Assembly (NCBI GenBank): GCA_023386135.1
Contig: JAEWKG010000312.1
Coordinates: 1-5,804, forward strand
Origin: Pseudomonadota bacterium
GTDB taxonomy: Bacteria; Pseudomonadota; Alphaproteobacteria; Sphingomonadales; Sphingomonadaceae
Direction of reading: 5' to 3'
DNA: 5,804 nucleotides
The notes under the pieces were generated by a model. That model was not told the origin of the DNA and did not search any database. It saw nothing but the letters and a program-made list of their open reading frames with translations. Both the position numbers and the translations under genes were made by a program. Each line of letters opens with the position of its first letter. The stretch's first letter is position 1. Shown piece after piece: positions 5,617 to 5,804 of the stretch.

Positions 5617-5804
5617 TCAGTTCGCCAAGCTGGCCCTGCCGGCAGTCATCCACGGGCCTAGCATGCCCTCCGTCGGCAAACCGTCGACGTCGCCGCGCAC
5701 CAGCAGCCGCGCCGGGTCCCACGGTCCGGGGCACTGCCACCCGCGCGGCGCCTCCACGAAGCCGAAGCGCGCGTAGTAGGAGGCATCGCCGATCAGTACC
5801 TGCG
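5617..5804 (-). CDS. GNAT family N-acetyltransferase, C-terminal part only
   Basis: This is the last 61 codons of a gene that begins beyond the right edge; the frame opens at 5802 and stops with TGA at 5619-5617. The visible protein starts with VLIGDASYYARFGF, the last conserved block of GNAT enzymes of the YhbS type, where the tyrosine and RFGF region completes the acetyl-CoA-binding fold. WQCPGPWDPARLL and a Gly/Pro-rich end follow. Members transfer an acetyl group from acetyl-CoA to an amine; the substrate cannot be told from this fragment. It lies 27 bases upstream of the DUF1285 gene on the same strand and is probably the first or an upstream gene of the operon. Confidence 0.75.
   Translation of the reverse strand, partial: QVLIGDASYYARFGFVEAPRGWQCPGPWDPARLLVRGDVDGLPTEGMLGPWMTAGRASLAN

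Overview
This window looks like core chromosome from a high-GC alphaproteobacterium, most likely a sphingomonad (Sphingomonadaceae or Erythrobacteraceae). Three things suggest this. The ParC N-terminus is of the sphingomonad type. The order DUF1285, Nudix CoA pyrophosphatase, CCA tRNA nucleotidyltransferase is common in Alphaproteobacteria. A GTCACCCCGG…CCGGGGTC dispersed repeat of a kind familiar from sphingomonad intergenic regions is also present. These are recollections of families, not search results. I see no mobile element, CRISPR array, tRNA, rRNA or defence system.

Layout. Positions 1-118 are a leader, with a doubtful short reading frame at the very start and a small hairpin just before the parC ribosome binding site. 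Positions 119-2419 (+) hold a complete parC, topoisomerase IV subunit A. Positions 2420-2663 separate two convergent genes and are packed with secondary structure. First comes an inverted pair of a dispersed palindromic repeat just after parC. Then come two 50-bp-spaced copies of a terminator-like stem-loop whose pairing fits minus-strand transcription. Last is a hairpin touching the stop codon of the next gene. Positions 2664-3179 (-) encode a small exported protein made of two copies of a PRC-barrel-like module. Positions 3180-3275 are a short spacer. Positions 3276-5804 (-) are an apparent operon read from right to left: the tail of a GNAT acetyltransferase, a DUF1285 protein, a Nudix hydrolase of the CoA pyrophosphatase type, and a class II CCA-adding enzyme. 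The last three genes are joined by identical 4-base GTGA start/stop overlaps.

How the genes work together. ParC (with ParE encoded elsewhere) decatenates daughter chromosomes. The minus-strand operon combines tRNA 3'-end maturation (cca) with coenzyme A turnover (Nudix) and a conserved protein of unknown function (DUF1285). The coupling implies coordinated production, but a shared pathway is not established. The exported protein has no clear link to either group.

The window does not reveal a new multi-gene system. The points most worth a second look are the duplicated, strand-asymmetric terminator array, the internally duplicated exported protein, the doubly GTGA-coupled operon with its uncharacterised DUF1285 member, and the alanine at the main quinolone-contact position of ParC.
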